Of a DNA stretch of 64,000 nucleotides, positions 33,616 through 42,850 are shown piece after piece; position 1 is the first letter of the stretch; the number at the start of each line of letters is the position of its first letter. A program made the translations under genes and the position numbers. The stretch comes from Saccharomycopsis fibuligera x Saccharomycopsis cf. fibuligera (lineage: Eukaryota; Ascomycota; Saccharomycetes; Ascoideales; Saccharomycopsidaceae): positions 2,046,001 through 2,110,000 of the forward strand of contig CP012820.1 of NCBI GenBank assembly GCA_001936135.1. Reading direction: 5' to 3'. The notes beneath the pieces were generated by a model. That model ran no database searches and was not told the DNA's origin. It worked only from the letters and a program-made list of their open reading frames with translations.

Positions 33616-34737
33616 TCAAGAGCTAAAAAATGCATCAATAGATTTTGATTTTTTGGCTCGCTTTGTTTTTGGCTTATCTTTCTTTGACGTTTTTTCCAAA
33701 TCAGCAGCTCGCTTTTGTACTTTTTTCTCAAACTTCTTGTATTGTTCATCTCGTTCTTTTGACCCCTTTTCGCTCAATTCATGTTCCTTCTCCTTTATAT
33801 CTTGCTTTTGTTTCCCAGAAAGCCAATCAAGCAACTTGATCTCATGTTTATAATGCTCATCACCAACATTTGTCAGATATGGTGTCTCCAAAATTATTGG
33901 GATTCCTTGAAACCTTTCATTGTTAGCGACGATACGGAACGCCTCAAGTCCCAAAAATCCCAACCCTAAATTTTGATGCAAATCTCTATTCGATAACAAT
34001 GGCCCCTTAGAATCATTCAAATGAATAGCCAGCAAATACTCATAGCCTATTATTTCATCAAATTTTCCCCAAAACTCAGCACAACTGTCTTCAGTACGTA
34101 AGTCATATCCGGCAGCAAATGAATGACACGTATCCACACATACACCAACTCTACTCTTGTCCTCCACCAAATCAATTACTTCTTTCAAATCTTCCAACTT
34201 GCAGCCAATAACATTATCACTAGCCATGTTTTCTAACACAACTTTAACAAACTCCGTCTGTTTATGTGCTTTGTTGATACAATCGGCCAACTGAGCGATT
34301 CCCTTATTTCTATCACCACCTTTCAACACAGATCCGGGATGTAAATTGTAATGACCAATATCCAAACTTTCACATCTTTGCAAATCGTCAATAAAGGCAT
34401 TATAAGACTTTGTCATAGCATCGGGGCTCGGATTGCACAAATTGATGAAGTATTGTCCATGAGGAAGCACATCTTTGCGGGGATCGTATTTTAACTCTTT
34501 ACAGTATTTTTTGAACTTGGAAATTTCTTCACTGGTTAGTGCAGGTGAATCCCAACGGCGAGGATTTTTCAAAAACATGGCAAAAGACCTGCAACCTAGC
34601 TGCGAAGCATTGGTGACGGCATTAGAAATACCACCGGTGGTTGCAACGTGAGCCCCAAATTTGAGGGAGGAACAGGCGCTGGCAACCGTACGCTCAAACG
34701 TTATTATTTCCTTGGCAATTTGTTTAGCTTTGGCCAT
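33616..34737 (-). CDS. APN1: AP endonuclease IV family DNA repair enzyme
   Basis: The 373-residue enzyme cleaves abasic sites and removes 3' blocking groups in base excision repair. It is an endonuclease IV type TIM barrel with a trinuclear zinc site. The metal-ligand segments are visible: FGAHVATTGGISNAV, YNLHPGS, VLENMAS, CVDTCHSFAAGYD, AIHLNDSKGP and IPIILETP. Length is close to S. cerevisiae Apn1 (367). The C-terminal 60 residues are Lys/Glu-rich, with a likely nuclear localisation signal (KTKRAKKSK), and end in SIDAFFSS, which resembles a PCNA-interacting motif. Confidence 0.95.
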   Translation of the reverse strand: MAKAKQIAKEIITFERTVASACSSLKFGAHVATTGGISNAVTNASQLGCRSFAMFLKNPRRWDSPALTSEEISKFKKYCKELKYDPRKDVLPHGQYFINLCNPSPDAMTKSYNAFIDDLQRCESLDIGHYNLHPGSVLKGGDRNKGIAQLADCINKAHKQTEFVKVVLENMASDNVIGCKLEDLKEVIDLVEDKSRVGVCVDTCHSFAAGYDLRTEDSCAEFWGKFDEIIGYEYLLAIHLNDSKGPLLSNRDLHQNLGLGFLGLEAFRIVANNERFQGIPIILETPYLTNVGDEHYKHEIKLLDWLSGKQKQDIKEKEHELSEKGSKERDEQYKKFEKKVQKRAADLEKTSKKDKPKTKRAKKSKSIDAFFSS

Positions 34738-35406
34738 TGTTGGTACTGTGCAGTTTGCTTTATTGTTCTGTTATTTTGACAGCAAGTGAGCTGATGATAT
34801 TATAAATCTTCTCACCTCCGCCCTATCTGCAATTTTCAACGCTAAATCACTGTTTTCTCCAATTTTCAACATACTTCTTTTGCGTTGGCACACAGCTTCA
34901 TAGGTTAGTTGCCCCGGTAATGATGTTCCCCCACCGCGGTAATATAGGCACTGTATATCCACGTAAGGCGGGACATAAACATCAGCTTTTCAACAAAAAC
35001 CTATAAGTGCCAAAATACAGCTGCCGATTCTTTCAAGAGCCTAATAAAGTGGCGCCTTTTCTTCTTTTATATATAACATATAATAACGGTGGCAGTCCAG
35101 TCTAAACACAGACAAGCAATCAAATATAATAGAAGAATCTTCAAATTGAGTGGAAGAAAAATAACTAGATAAGATGATCCAAAGCTGTTATTATTTACAC
35201 CAACCATATACCAACACAGCATTAACTATGAAAAAAGAAGCGTTACCAAAAGCGCCAACCACTGCCTGATTGTCGCTAGGCAATTGCAAACGGCAAGAAT
35301 CCCTGTCAAACCATTTTTGAATTTAAATTAGTAACTACGCATCGATACATTAGTTAAATAAACGAATGTGCTGACATGATGATACCCAAACAGGGAACAA
35401 CCAAGT

Positions 35407-35673
35407 TTATTGTTTCCGCGTATAATAATATGCACCAGCAATCGAGATTGCGGCCATAACCGCAGTCGCAGGGGCTGCTGCTAATTTTCTATAAGCGGGG
35501 ATTTTACCCAGATCAATTCGCTTTTGACGTACAATAGGTAATTAACCATTAAATTTGCGCACTCATATCAAAGGATGGAGGCAGGAAAGTATTCGAAGAA
35601 CTTACTCAAAGTACTCAATGCGCCTACAACGTACCTGCCTCGACCGCCTTGTAAGGTAATAAATGTAATTCAT
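35407..35673 (-). CDS. Possible small spliced single-pass membrane protein (about 50 aa)
   Basis: The downstream frame (35520-35407) encodes RIDLGKIPAYRKLAAAPA, then a hydrophobic Ala/Ile stretch (VMAAISIAGAYYY) and a basic end TRKQ before a stop. This looks like a tail-anchored or mitochondrial miniprotein. An upstream ATG at 35673 begins a 13-codon exon that ends in CAG followed by GTACGT, the donor also used in DAD4 and the DUF1748 gene; the acceptor would be AAAAG at 35521. The 114-bp intron lacks a convincing branch site, which is the main weakness. No family recognised. Confidence 0.28.
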
Positions 35674-36328
35674 GATAATGAACGTTTGGATGGCTCAGAT
35701 AGTTTCAAAAGCAGGGCACAATATGGCCTTGTTGGTGACTGTTGGAGTAAGTAGTTTGTACACACATATATAGTCAGTATTAAAGAGTTTCTGACATAGC
35801 GCAAGCACCGGCTAGAGATATCTGCTTAAACCTATGCCGATTAACAACATAAGCCCGAGAGCAAACTCAAGAGATCTTGCACTAATGAATACTGCATGTG
35901 CAGATTCTTTTGCATATCTAAGATAACTATCAGGCAAAACACTTATTTTCTAATTTTTTCAATATTTTTGCAGTCGGAAACATATAAAAATACAGAAAAA
36001 TTAGAGAAAACAAAAATAACAATGAAAAATAGAAAATGGAAAATCAAAACGATATCGAAAACCAAGCATAAACAAAAAGGCAAAAAGCACGTAAAATTAA
36101 TAAAACCATATAGAACCATAAAAACAGTCAGAAAACAGCAAAAAAGAAACAGCTTAAGAAAGGAGTGCAAGCAATGATAAGTACCGTAAAGATGAAGGAG
36201 CGTGTATATGTAATTGTATCAGTGTGGACTTGTTTAAAATAAGTGAGAAAGCAAATTTTCGGTAATGTATCAGTGTATGTATGGTCAACGCATGTCAACA
36301 ACAACACCAACAACACCAACAACACCAA

Positions 36329-36329
<1 letters not shown>

Positions 36330-36366
<37 letters not shown>
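36330..36366. repeat. 37-bp poly(A) tract following a CAACAACAC-type repeat
   Basis: Homopolymer run preceded by imperfect CAACAACAC units from about 36298. Non-coding. Confidence 0.9.
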
Positions 36367-36370
<4 letters not shown>

Positions 36371-36642
36371 GTAAAAGTTAAAATCAGGAAACATAAGAAC
36401 TAGAAATGAGCGACCAAGGAGCGAATAAAGTAGGTATTAAAAAGGCAAAGCGTAACAGAAACAAGAACAGGAACAAGAGCAAAGCAAAAACAATAACAGG
36501 TTAGTATTAGATGAGAATGAAGAAATAAAAACAGAAAAAAAAAAAAAAAAAAAAAAGAAATAAAAAACCCAGTTTTCAAAACGAGTCCACAGCTTTATTA
36601 TTCTTTTTATTTTTTTTTTTTTTTTTTTCACTTTTGTAGACA

Positions 36643-38307
36643 TTACAAATTCGAGCCGGCAACACTAGCACTGTCAAACGGATTATCACCACTGTCGACA
36701 GAATTGGTATTTGTTGTTTCACTATCTGATCGTTTAGTCTTCAAACTTTTCGCTTGCTGTTCCGCATCCACAGCCACAGTTTCATCCACATTTTGCAGTT
36801 GTTGCTGTTGCTGATGATGGCGGCTGATGGTGGCATTTGTACTGTGCATGGTATTGTTGGTGGTTGACTTTACACCTCCGACACTGTTTGCTGATACTGC
36901 GTCAGAACTTGCCTCGCTTGGCAAGTAGAAACTTTTACTGCTCTGCTGATTCACTGTTACTGACGGTCCTAATGGCACCAGAGGTGAAGGGAGTTGTTCC
37001 GATTTCAATTCGTTGCTTAACTTCGAGCTAGATTTTTTTATTTGATGGTGTTGATTTTGTTGTAATTGTTGACGTGCTAAAGTAGCTAATTTCGGATGGC
37101 TGTTGTCATTACTGTTGATAGTAGCACCGAGACCAGCAAAGTTACTGCTACTGTTACTATTAGTTGGTCTACCCGAATGCAAGTTATTCAAGTCAGTAGA
37201 GGAACCTCTCTTATCGAAAAGCACGCTGTTTCTATTACTGCCAGGAATAGGCATGGTGAAATCATTAGACTCCATTACATTCTTATTCAACGATTTCATG
37301 AAATACTGCTGGTTTAGCGAATCCGTGCTGTTGCCGCCGGCTATGGTGTGATGATTTTGGCCATGTGCTTGATTGTTCTGGGATGCAAACGTAGTTGAAG
37401 CTGAAGGCACTGGAGGATTAGCGCCACCACTGCTGTTGTTGTCGTTGGCGGCAATATGTGGCTTACTGCTAGCGGAAGAGCCCTTTGGTCTTTTAAAAAA
37501 AGATCTAGAGCGGGCCGCAAGAGATGGTTTACCAATGGTGGTGGCACTGTTGTTTGTTTCCACGATGGCCGAATGGCTAGAGCCAGCGTCAGTCAAAGCT
37601 GGTGCTTGTGGCTCTGCCAATTGAGCTGCCGCTTCTGCCGCATGTCCAGAAAGATTAGCAGTGGAGGAATTCCTGGAAGATGGCAACTCAGAGGCGTTTT
37701 TGGTAGGAACAACTGGAATCACCCCTTCAAAATAATTCTGCAACAAGTTTTCCGAGTCTCTTTTTGCCAAGTTGGCATTGCTACTATTGGTATTCGTGCC
37801 GCTAAAGTTGTGCTTCGTTGACGATGCTGGGTTGTTATCGCCGTGACCGCTGGTGGCATTGATGGAGGAAGAATAGTGAGTTTCCGGCGTAGTGGCGGTT
37901 GCCTTTGGTTCCTTGCTATCGGCAACGTACTCTATTCTGGAGCCGGCGTTCTGGTTATCGACGGCCTTCAAGTTAGGATGGTAACTGTATGTTCTGTATC
38001 TTTTTGGCTTTGCCCTGTTTTGGCTTGGAAGCGGCGGCGGCGGAGTATTGGTGCTGTTTAAAGTTTCCTCGGTGCTGGTGAACTCTGCAGGCTTTTCCGC
38101 CATTGGCGACTGCGGTCCTGCTAGCTGCTGGTAGTTGTCAAAAGTCAAGTCAGCCTCTAGATCAATGTTATTGAGCTTGTCTGATGTGTCTTCTTTGCTT
38201 TTGATGTTCCTGTAGGACTTCCAGTAAATGAAAAGCAAGGCAAAGACAATCACCGCAGAAGGGATGCCTACTGCCAAGCCAACGGTCAACGAGTCGGTGG
38301 TTGTCAT
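36643..38307 (-). CDS. Skg1/Aim20-like single-pass membrane protein with long disordered cytosolic tail
   Basis: The 554-residue protein has a very short N-terminus, one membrane segment at about residues 9-30 (VGLAVGIPSAVIVFALLFIYW) followed by basic residues (KSYRNIKSK), and a long Ser/Asn/Pro-rich tail with polybasic and poly-Gln patches. There is no signal peptide before the segment, so type III topology (N-out, C-in) is likely. The N-terminal GIP-containing helix followed by an acidic segment resembles the yeast Skg1/Aim20 pair, linked to cell wall and polarised growth. Position near UBP7 and COA1 matches AIM20 (YIL158W) and SKG1 near UBP11. The call relies on architecture and synteny more than on sequence similarity. 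Confidence 0.65.
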   Translation of the reverse strand: MTTTDSLTVGLAVGIPSAVIVFALLFIYWKSYRNIKSKEDTSDKLNNIDLEADLTFDNYQQLAGPQSPMAEKPAEFTSTEETLNSTNTPPPPLPSQNRAKPKRYRTYSYHPNLKAVDNQNAGSRIEYVADSKEPKATATTPETHYSSSINATSGHGDNNPASSTKHNFSGTNTNSSNANLAKRDSENLLQNYFEGVIPVVPTKNASELPSSRNSSTANLSGHAAEAAAQLAEPQAPALTDAGSSHSAIVETNNSATTIGKPSLAARSRSFFKRPKGSSASSKPHIAANDNNSSGGANPPVPSASTTFASQNNQAHGQNHHTIAGGNSTDSLNQQYFMKSLNKNVMESNDFTMPIPGSNRNSVLFDKRGSSTDLNNLHSGRPTNSNSSSNFAGLGATINSNDNSHPKLATLARQQLQQNQHHQIKKSSSKLSNELKSEQLPSPLVPLGPSVTVNQQSSKSFYLPSEASSDAVSANSVGGVKSTTNNTMHSTNATISRHHQQQQQLQNVDETVAVDAEQQAKSLKTKRSDSETTNTNSVDSGDNPFDSASVAGSNL

Positions 38308-38710
38308 TTGTGTGGTGGGCAGTGAAGCGACTCTTATCTAGGCAGACGACGATGTGCGGATGGATCCGGTAACTGAGGGAGAAACTTCTTTTCTTGTCTC
38401 ACTGTACAGAATATAGCGAGCAGCTCTGCATACACACCAAAGCGAGTGGGCAGTTCAGGTAGGTGGGAAAAAGCGAACGACTGGGACGAGCACAGCAGGG
38501 ATGCGGTTTAGCAGCTGATGTCGATGATGTGTATACTACTACAGTCAGCCAGGTCTGGTGAGGAGCACTGCGAGCTGGAGCCTGAGCGGGAGGTTGACGA
38601 ACGAAGGAAGTAGCGAAACAGATAGCAGCTTGGCTTGGGAAACCGAAACGTGTAGCAGCACAAGCGAGGAGCGACTATCCAGAGGCGAAGCGAGAGAAAG
38701 AAAGATAGAG

Positions 38711-38747
38711 TGGAGAGAAAGAGAGAAAGAGAGAAAGAGAGAAAGAG

Positions 38748-38784
<37 letters not shown>

Positions 38785-38797
38785 AAGAAAGAAAGTC
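38711..38797. repeat. GA-rich (GAGAAAGA)n simple repeat
   Basis: About 87 bp of GAGAAA/GAAAGA units upstream of the Skg1/Aim20-like gene, strictly purine on one strand. Such polypurine tracts can bind GAGA-type factors or form triplexes. Confidence 0.85.
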
Positions 38798-39198
38798 AGA
38801 CAGGAAAAGATAACGTCCAAGAGAGAGCAAGCTGGAAAAATTTTGGGTGGGCGGGACAGATCTTGGAGAGCGACCGATTCGATAGAGCCAGAAAAGTCAA
38901 ACACCAAAAATAAAATAGTGTTGCGGGAAGCTGGCGAGTAGCGGCAGCAGCAGCAGCAGCAGGAGGAGGAGGAGCAGCAGCAGCATGGCTCTTGGCCCCG
39001 CGGCAGAATCAAAACAAGATGAAGCACAAGAACAATGAGGCCAGAGGCAGTGAAATTCAGGAACACAAAGAGCGCAATACTACAGGCCGGGGACGAGGGG
39101 CCCAGCATCAGCAGCAACATCAGCAGCAACATCCGCAGCATTGGCAGGAGCAGCATTAGCGGTATTGTTGAACAGCGATTGAAGGACATTGTCTGTAG

Positions 39199-39224
39199 AC
39201 ATTGTCTCTGGACAGAGACAATGT
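39199..39224. repeat. Perfect inverted repeat, 12-bp arms, 2-bp spacer
   Basis: ACATTGTCTCTG, then GA, then CAGAGACAATGT. A further direct copy of GACATTGTCT lies immediately upstream at 39186-39195. Confidence 0.95.
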
Positions 39225-39825
39225 GTACAGTCTGCTACAGGGGAATATATACGGGCCTGTTGCTGAGCCTTCAAAGCCCCCCAGGGAGCTTGTGTTTTGC
39301 AAAAGAGCAGCAACCGCACGACAATGCTGCTACTCACCGACTTGCTGAAACGTACAAGGAGATGGGTGCAACTGTTGGCTTTGAGCTCTTTTTGCGAGTG
39401 TGGGTTGCTGATTTCTCTTTTTCCGCTAATGCTTTCCATGGCGCAGGCTTGGTCTACTCAGTTTTAGAGCACTCTATTGAGCAAAAGCTGGCTCAACTAC
39501 CACATAAAGCTGCGGAAAACGACAAAAACTGGGAATTTGTACGCTGTTTCCGGCAATCCTGCGCTGCGTTCTGATGCGTAGTGGTGTGTTCTGGTGAGTC
39601 CTGCTGTATGGCGGTGCATGCTGCTGCTTGTCGAAGACCGCTCTGACTTTTTCTGACGCAGAGCATGCAGATGATGCACCAGCCTACTGCGGGACGCTGC
39701 ACCATAGTGCGGTGCAGTGCGGTCCTGGGAACCTCCACCACAGAACGATGCGTTTATGCTAAATGGCGCCTCCGCATGCAGGCTCGTGTGCCCATGTTGT
39801 GCCTCGCGCGTGCCGACAGACCATG

Positions 39826-39906
39826 GTCACATGACCGGATGGGCACATGGCGCTGGCTTGCACGTGACTTCTCGTGCACCTGACGCAGGTATATAGCTCA
39901 CGTGAC
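39826..39906. promoter_or_regulatory. Cluster of three Cbf1/E-box-like sites upstream of the DUF1748 gene
   Basis: GTCACATG at 39826-39833, CACGTGAC at 39861-39868 and CACGTGAC at 39899-39906 all fit the RTCACRTG consensus of Cbf1 (CDEI) on one strand or the other. They lie 240-320 bp upstream of the ATG at 40147, so a promoter role is more likely than a centromere. Confidence 0.5.
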
Positions 39907-40146
39907 TATAGCGTGAGGGCCGAGGGCATCGCGCGCCGCTCTCAAACACGGCCAAAATAAACGTCCGTGGGCGGTGATGGCGATTACGGCGAGGCCGATG
40001 ATAAGGACACTGGATCCCAGTGTCGCCAGTGTCGCCAGTGTTGCAATTCTGTACTCTTCGTCGCCGCCGCTTTTTGCAGTCGTGGCCGCCTTGATTTCGC
40101 ATCGTCAGCAACAAGCATATCACAGTCAATCACCATCCACATCACC

Positions 40147-40531
40147 ATGCCATTCGTAAGTGGTCGCCCTTGCTCTTTTCCGATCGCCGTGCGTATACAT
40201 GGTGTGTATCTGGTCCCGTCAAGTCTATTAACACCTTTTTCTAGCTTGGTAAAGCTCTTCACATAGCCACAGACTTGGTGTTGGCGTCCGCCTTCTTGGC
40301 CGGTGTGAGACGCTCCACCGGATTAACGTACGTATTTTGGCCTTTGTTTTTCTGTTTGCATCTACCAGAGCGTGCCCAGTACTAACCCAAGTGCGAATCA
40401 GTCCAAATCTCGAGTCTGTCAATGACAATCTCGTCCAGCAGTACGGCAGAAAGTACTTGGACGTGGGTGAATATGTATTTGATGCTTCAGTGGGCTACTT
40501 CAGTTCCAGCAGCTACTTCAGAAGAAAGTAG
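40147..40531 (+). CDS. DUF1748 family small protein (YIL156W-B-like), three exons
   Basis: Exons 40147-40155, 40245-40327 and 40402-40531 join to a 73-residue protein. Intron 1: donor GTAAGT, TATTAAC branch at 40226-40232, acceptor CTAG. Intron 2: donor GTACGT, perfect TACTAAC at 40380-40386, acceptor CAG at 40401. The product has a hydrophobic N-terminal helix (ALHIATDLVLASAFLAG), the signature VRRSTGLTP, then YLDVGEYVFDASVGYF and SSSYFRRK. These match the small DUF1748 family, whose S. cerevisiae member YIL156W-B has 74 residues and lies beside UBP7. Function is unknown. The first exon codes for only three residues, so ordinary ORF calling misses the gene. Confidence 0.92.
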
Positions 40532-41226
40532 CAGGCTCCCAACAGGGTTGCCGCAGCAGATAGTACGGTGGCCACGGCCAGCCTACTGATTTTGCTCGCG
40601 CATTGGTCAACAGGTATCACCTTCGAGATCCGTCCGTGTCTTGCGAATCTTGCGAAGTGTGCAACTTCTGCTCTTACTATAGCTCCTGCCACCCCCGCTA
40701 CTCCCAGCGCCACTGCTTTTGCTAATGCTACTAGATTGGGTATATACCGCTTTTATCGAATGTCTATTGTTTTTACACTTGATGCTGACCGATAGTGTTG
40801 TTGTCGTTGTAGTCTTCCATGAACCACTGGGCCCGTCCCCTATGGGCAGCCTGTCTGTCCTCTCCCGAAACTGTGGCACACTTCAATTCTGCTGCGCGCA
40901 CTTCATACGCCATCGCACCATCGCCTTAATTAAATTATTGACAATACATGGTGATATCAATCAATCGTGTGCACTCGATATTGCTACGTCCGAGCAAATA
41001 AACACTTGAGCAGCTCATTCCGCACCAGTTTTCTTCAATTTGCGTTTTGCGTTGGGCAATATTAAAAAAATAAAAAATAAAAAAAAAAAAAAAAAAAATA
41101 AATAAATAAAGACAGCAATAACTCGTAGTGCTTCCCACAAATCAATTGACACTGACTTGATCCCAACCAGTGAGTTATCAATATTAGAAAAAGCATAGTA
41201 GACACATCAAAATCTACAACAACGCA
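40532..41226. promoter_or_regulatory. Intergenic region upstream of the DUF1749 hydrolase
   Basis: Contains the promoter of the gene at 41227 and an A-rich stretch (41066-41110). A minus-strand Ala/Val-rich frame at 40513-40713 is open but has no ATG; it is discussed as a finding. Confidence 0.45.
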
Positions 41227-42219
41227 ATGTCTGTCCCTGGAATCCTCCATCAATATGCCAACGGCCTCGTTGCCTTTGAATTCCAACCACAATCCTCACA
41301 GCAATCAACACAATCCAGTAAAAACGTCATAGTCTTTGTTGGTGGGCTTGGTGACGGTCTTTTAACCGTTCCTTATGTGGCCCCACTAGCCGCAAGTCTC
41401 CAGCCTCAGGGCTGGAGCGTTGTCCAGATCCTCATATCGTCATCTTACAAAGGCTGGGGCACCGGTTCGCTAAGACGTGATGCTAAAGAGATTGGCCAGT
41501 TGGTGAAGTATTTGAGATCGGAACAAGGTGGGCAGAGGGATAAAATTGTGCTTGTGGGACATTCAACAGGCACGCAGGACGTTGCTGAATACATCACCAA
41601 GTTTGAACAAGAAAAAAAGCCAGAACAAAAGCAGCAAGGGAGTACAAGCAACGACTACGAACTTTTCAAAGTTGATGGGGCGGTCTTGCAAGCCAGTGTT
41701 TCGGACAGAGAAGGCATTGTTGAAGAGCTAGGCTCCTTGGAGAAACTCCATGAACTAATAAGCGAAGTACAAGATCTAATTCAACAACAGCAACAACAAA
41801 CCGCCACCACCAGCTCAAAAAAAGGTAATGACAATTTACATTTCTTGCTTCCTGACAAATTCGCCAAAATTTGGTTCGATACCCCAATCACCGCATACCG
41901 GTTCCTATCGCTTGCCCTACCAAATGGCGACGATGATTATTTCAGCTCTGATTTGGCTGACTCCAAACTTGCAGAGATTTTTGGTTCCGTGGATAAGCCA
42001 TTATTGATTGCGTTTAGCGGCAATGATGAATTTGTCCCACAACGCGTAAATAAGCATGAGTTGGTCAAAAAATGGCAAAGTTTTGTTAATGAGAAGTATA
42101 ATTCTAGATATTCAGGGGTGATTGATGGCGCATCACATAACGTGGGACCAACTTCAAAACCAGGAGCTCAAGAAGATTTAATCAATAGAATTTCCGGTTT
42201 CTTGAAGGAGTTCTTCTAG
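41227..42219 (+). CDS. DUF1749 alpha/beta hydrolase
   Basis: The 330-residue protein is a probable serine hydrolase of the fungal/plant DUF1749 family. VFVGGLGDGLLTVPYV near residue 40 resembles the oxyanion-hole region. LVGHSTGTQDV contains the nucleophile elbow (GHSTG), GNDEFVPQ supplies the likely acid, and DGASHNVG supplies the likely histidine. There is no signal peptide or membrane segment, so it should be cytosolic. A Gln-rich insert (near residue 185) is not conserved in enzymes of this fold and is probably a loop. The substrate is unknown. The ATG at 41227 is the first in frame and gives a complete fold. Confidence 0.88.
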   Translation: MSVPGILHQYANGLVAFEFQPQSSQQSTQSSKNVIVFVGGLGDGLLTVPYVAPLAASLQPQGWSVVQILISSSYKGWGTGSLRRDAKEIGQLVKYLRSEQGGQRDKIVLVGHSTGTQDVAEYITKFEQEKKPEQKQQGSTSNDYELFKVDGAVLQASVSDREGIVEELGSLEKLHELISEVQDLIQQQQQQTATTSSKKGNDNLHFLLPDKFAKIWFDTPITAYRFLSLALPNGDDDYFSSDLADSKLAEIFGSVDKPLLIAFSGNDEFVPQRVNKHELVKKWQSFVNEKYNSRYSGVIDGASHNVGPTSKPGAQEDLINRISGFLKEFF

Positions 42220-42703
42220 TGGTGGATATTTTGCTATTTGGCTAGCAACCCGCTTGCTACGATTTTCGTCTGCTTTCTATGATGTTTTACTAGTCGATAT
42301 TTTATAGAACAGGTAATAGAAATATAGTAGCTATACACAGTTGACAGGGGACTAAGTTAAAATAACACCGGTAAAAACATTGCTTCTAACGAGGAAGCGA
42401 ATAACGATTGAGTATAATAAAAGTTAAATTATTGCCTGAGCTAACAGGGAGCTATACCGTATACCTCATGACGTAAAACATAATTATGTAAAGAATATTA
42501 ATAACAACATCAAAATCTAATAAGTTGAATCTCTTTATCACGAAGGAAAAGTAAGCATGATTAAAAAATGGGAATTTGAAATAAAGGATAAATCGTCAGA
42601 GATAAACATCGGTTGGGTACACAGTGGTTAAAAGTAGAGCAAAAAAAGACAGTATAACACAAAGCAAAATATAACAAAGTACAACAAATTAACATCAAAC
42701 GAA

Positions 42704-42741
<38 letters not shown>

Positions 42742-42850
42742 AAGTAATTGAAGAAAACAAGAAACAAGACGGCAAATGAATGGAAATGAAGAATAAACGA
42801 AAACGGAAAAAAAAAATTAAAGGTGAAAAAAAAAAAAAAAGAAACTTAAA
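42220..42850. other. Convergent intergenic region (DUF1749 / CSR2)
   Basis: AT-rich tail-to-tail spacer with a 35-bp poly(A) at 42705-42739 and further A runs at 42806-42842. No gene recognised. Confidence 0.5.
42705..42739. repeat. 35-bp poly(A) tract
   Basis: Uninterrupted run of A in the 3' flank of CSR2. Confidence 0.9.

Larger units (their letters stand above)
34738..36642. other. 1.9-kb intergenic region between APN1 and the Skg1/Aim20-like gene
   Basis: Contains the APN1 promoter on the left and the 3' flank of the next gene on the right. A possible small spliced gene (35407-35673, minus) and an overlapping 59-codon plus-strand frame (35575-35754) are the only coding candidates. A CAACAACACCAACA-type repeat at about 36298-36329 runs straight into a 37-bp poly(A). 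Confidence 0.4.
38308..40146. other. 1.8-kb divergent region with simple repeats and palindrome
   Basis: Between the Skg1/Aim20-like gene and the DUF1748 gene. GC-richer than its surroundings, so frames stay open on both strands (38545-39189 minus; 39035-39574 plus, 179 codons from an ATG). None has a recognisable domain. It holds a GAAA/GA repeat (38711-38797), CAG and GAG runs (38944-38985), more CAGCAACAT units near 39103-39150, a 12-bp-arm palindrome (39199-39224), and CACGTG-type sites (39826-39906). Confidence 0.45.

Noticed and set aside
38545-39574. Overlapping open frames of 214 (minus) and 179 (plus) codons
   Set aside because: Both strands are open in GC-richer repeat-laden DNA, encode low-complexity sequence and show no domain; the plus frame runs through a palindrome.
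39826-39906. Possible point centromere because of CDEI-like CACGTG sites
   Set aside because: No AT-rich CDEII of about 80 bp and no CDEIII motif follow; the sites are in a promoter.
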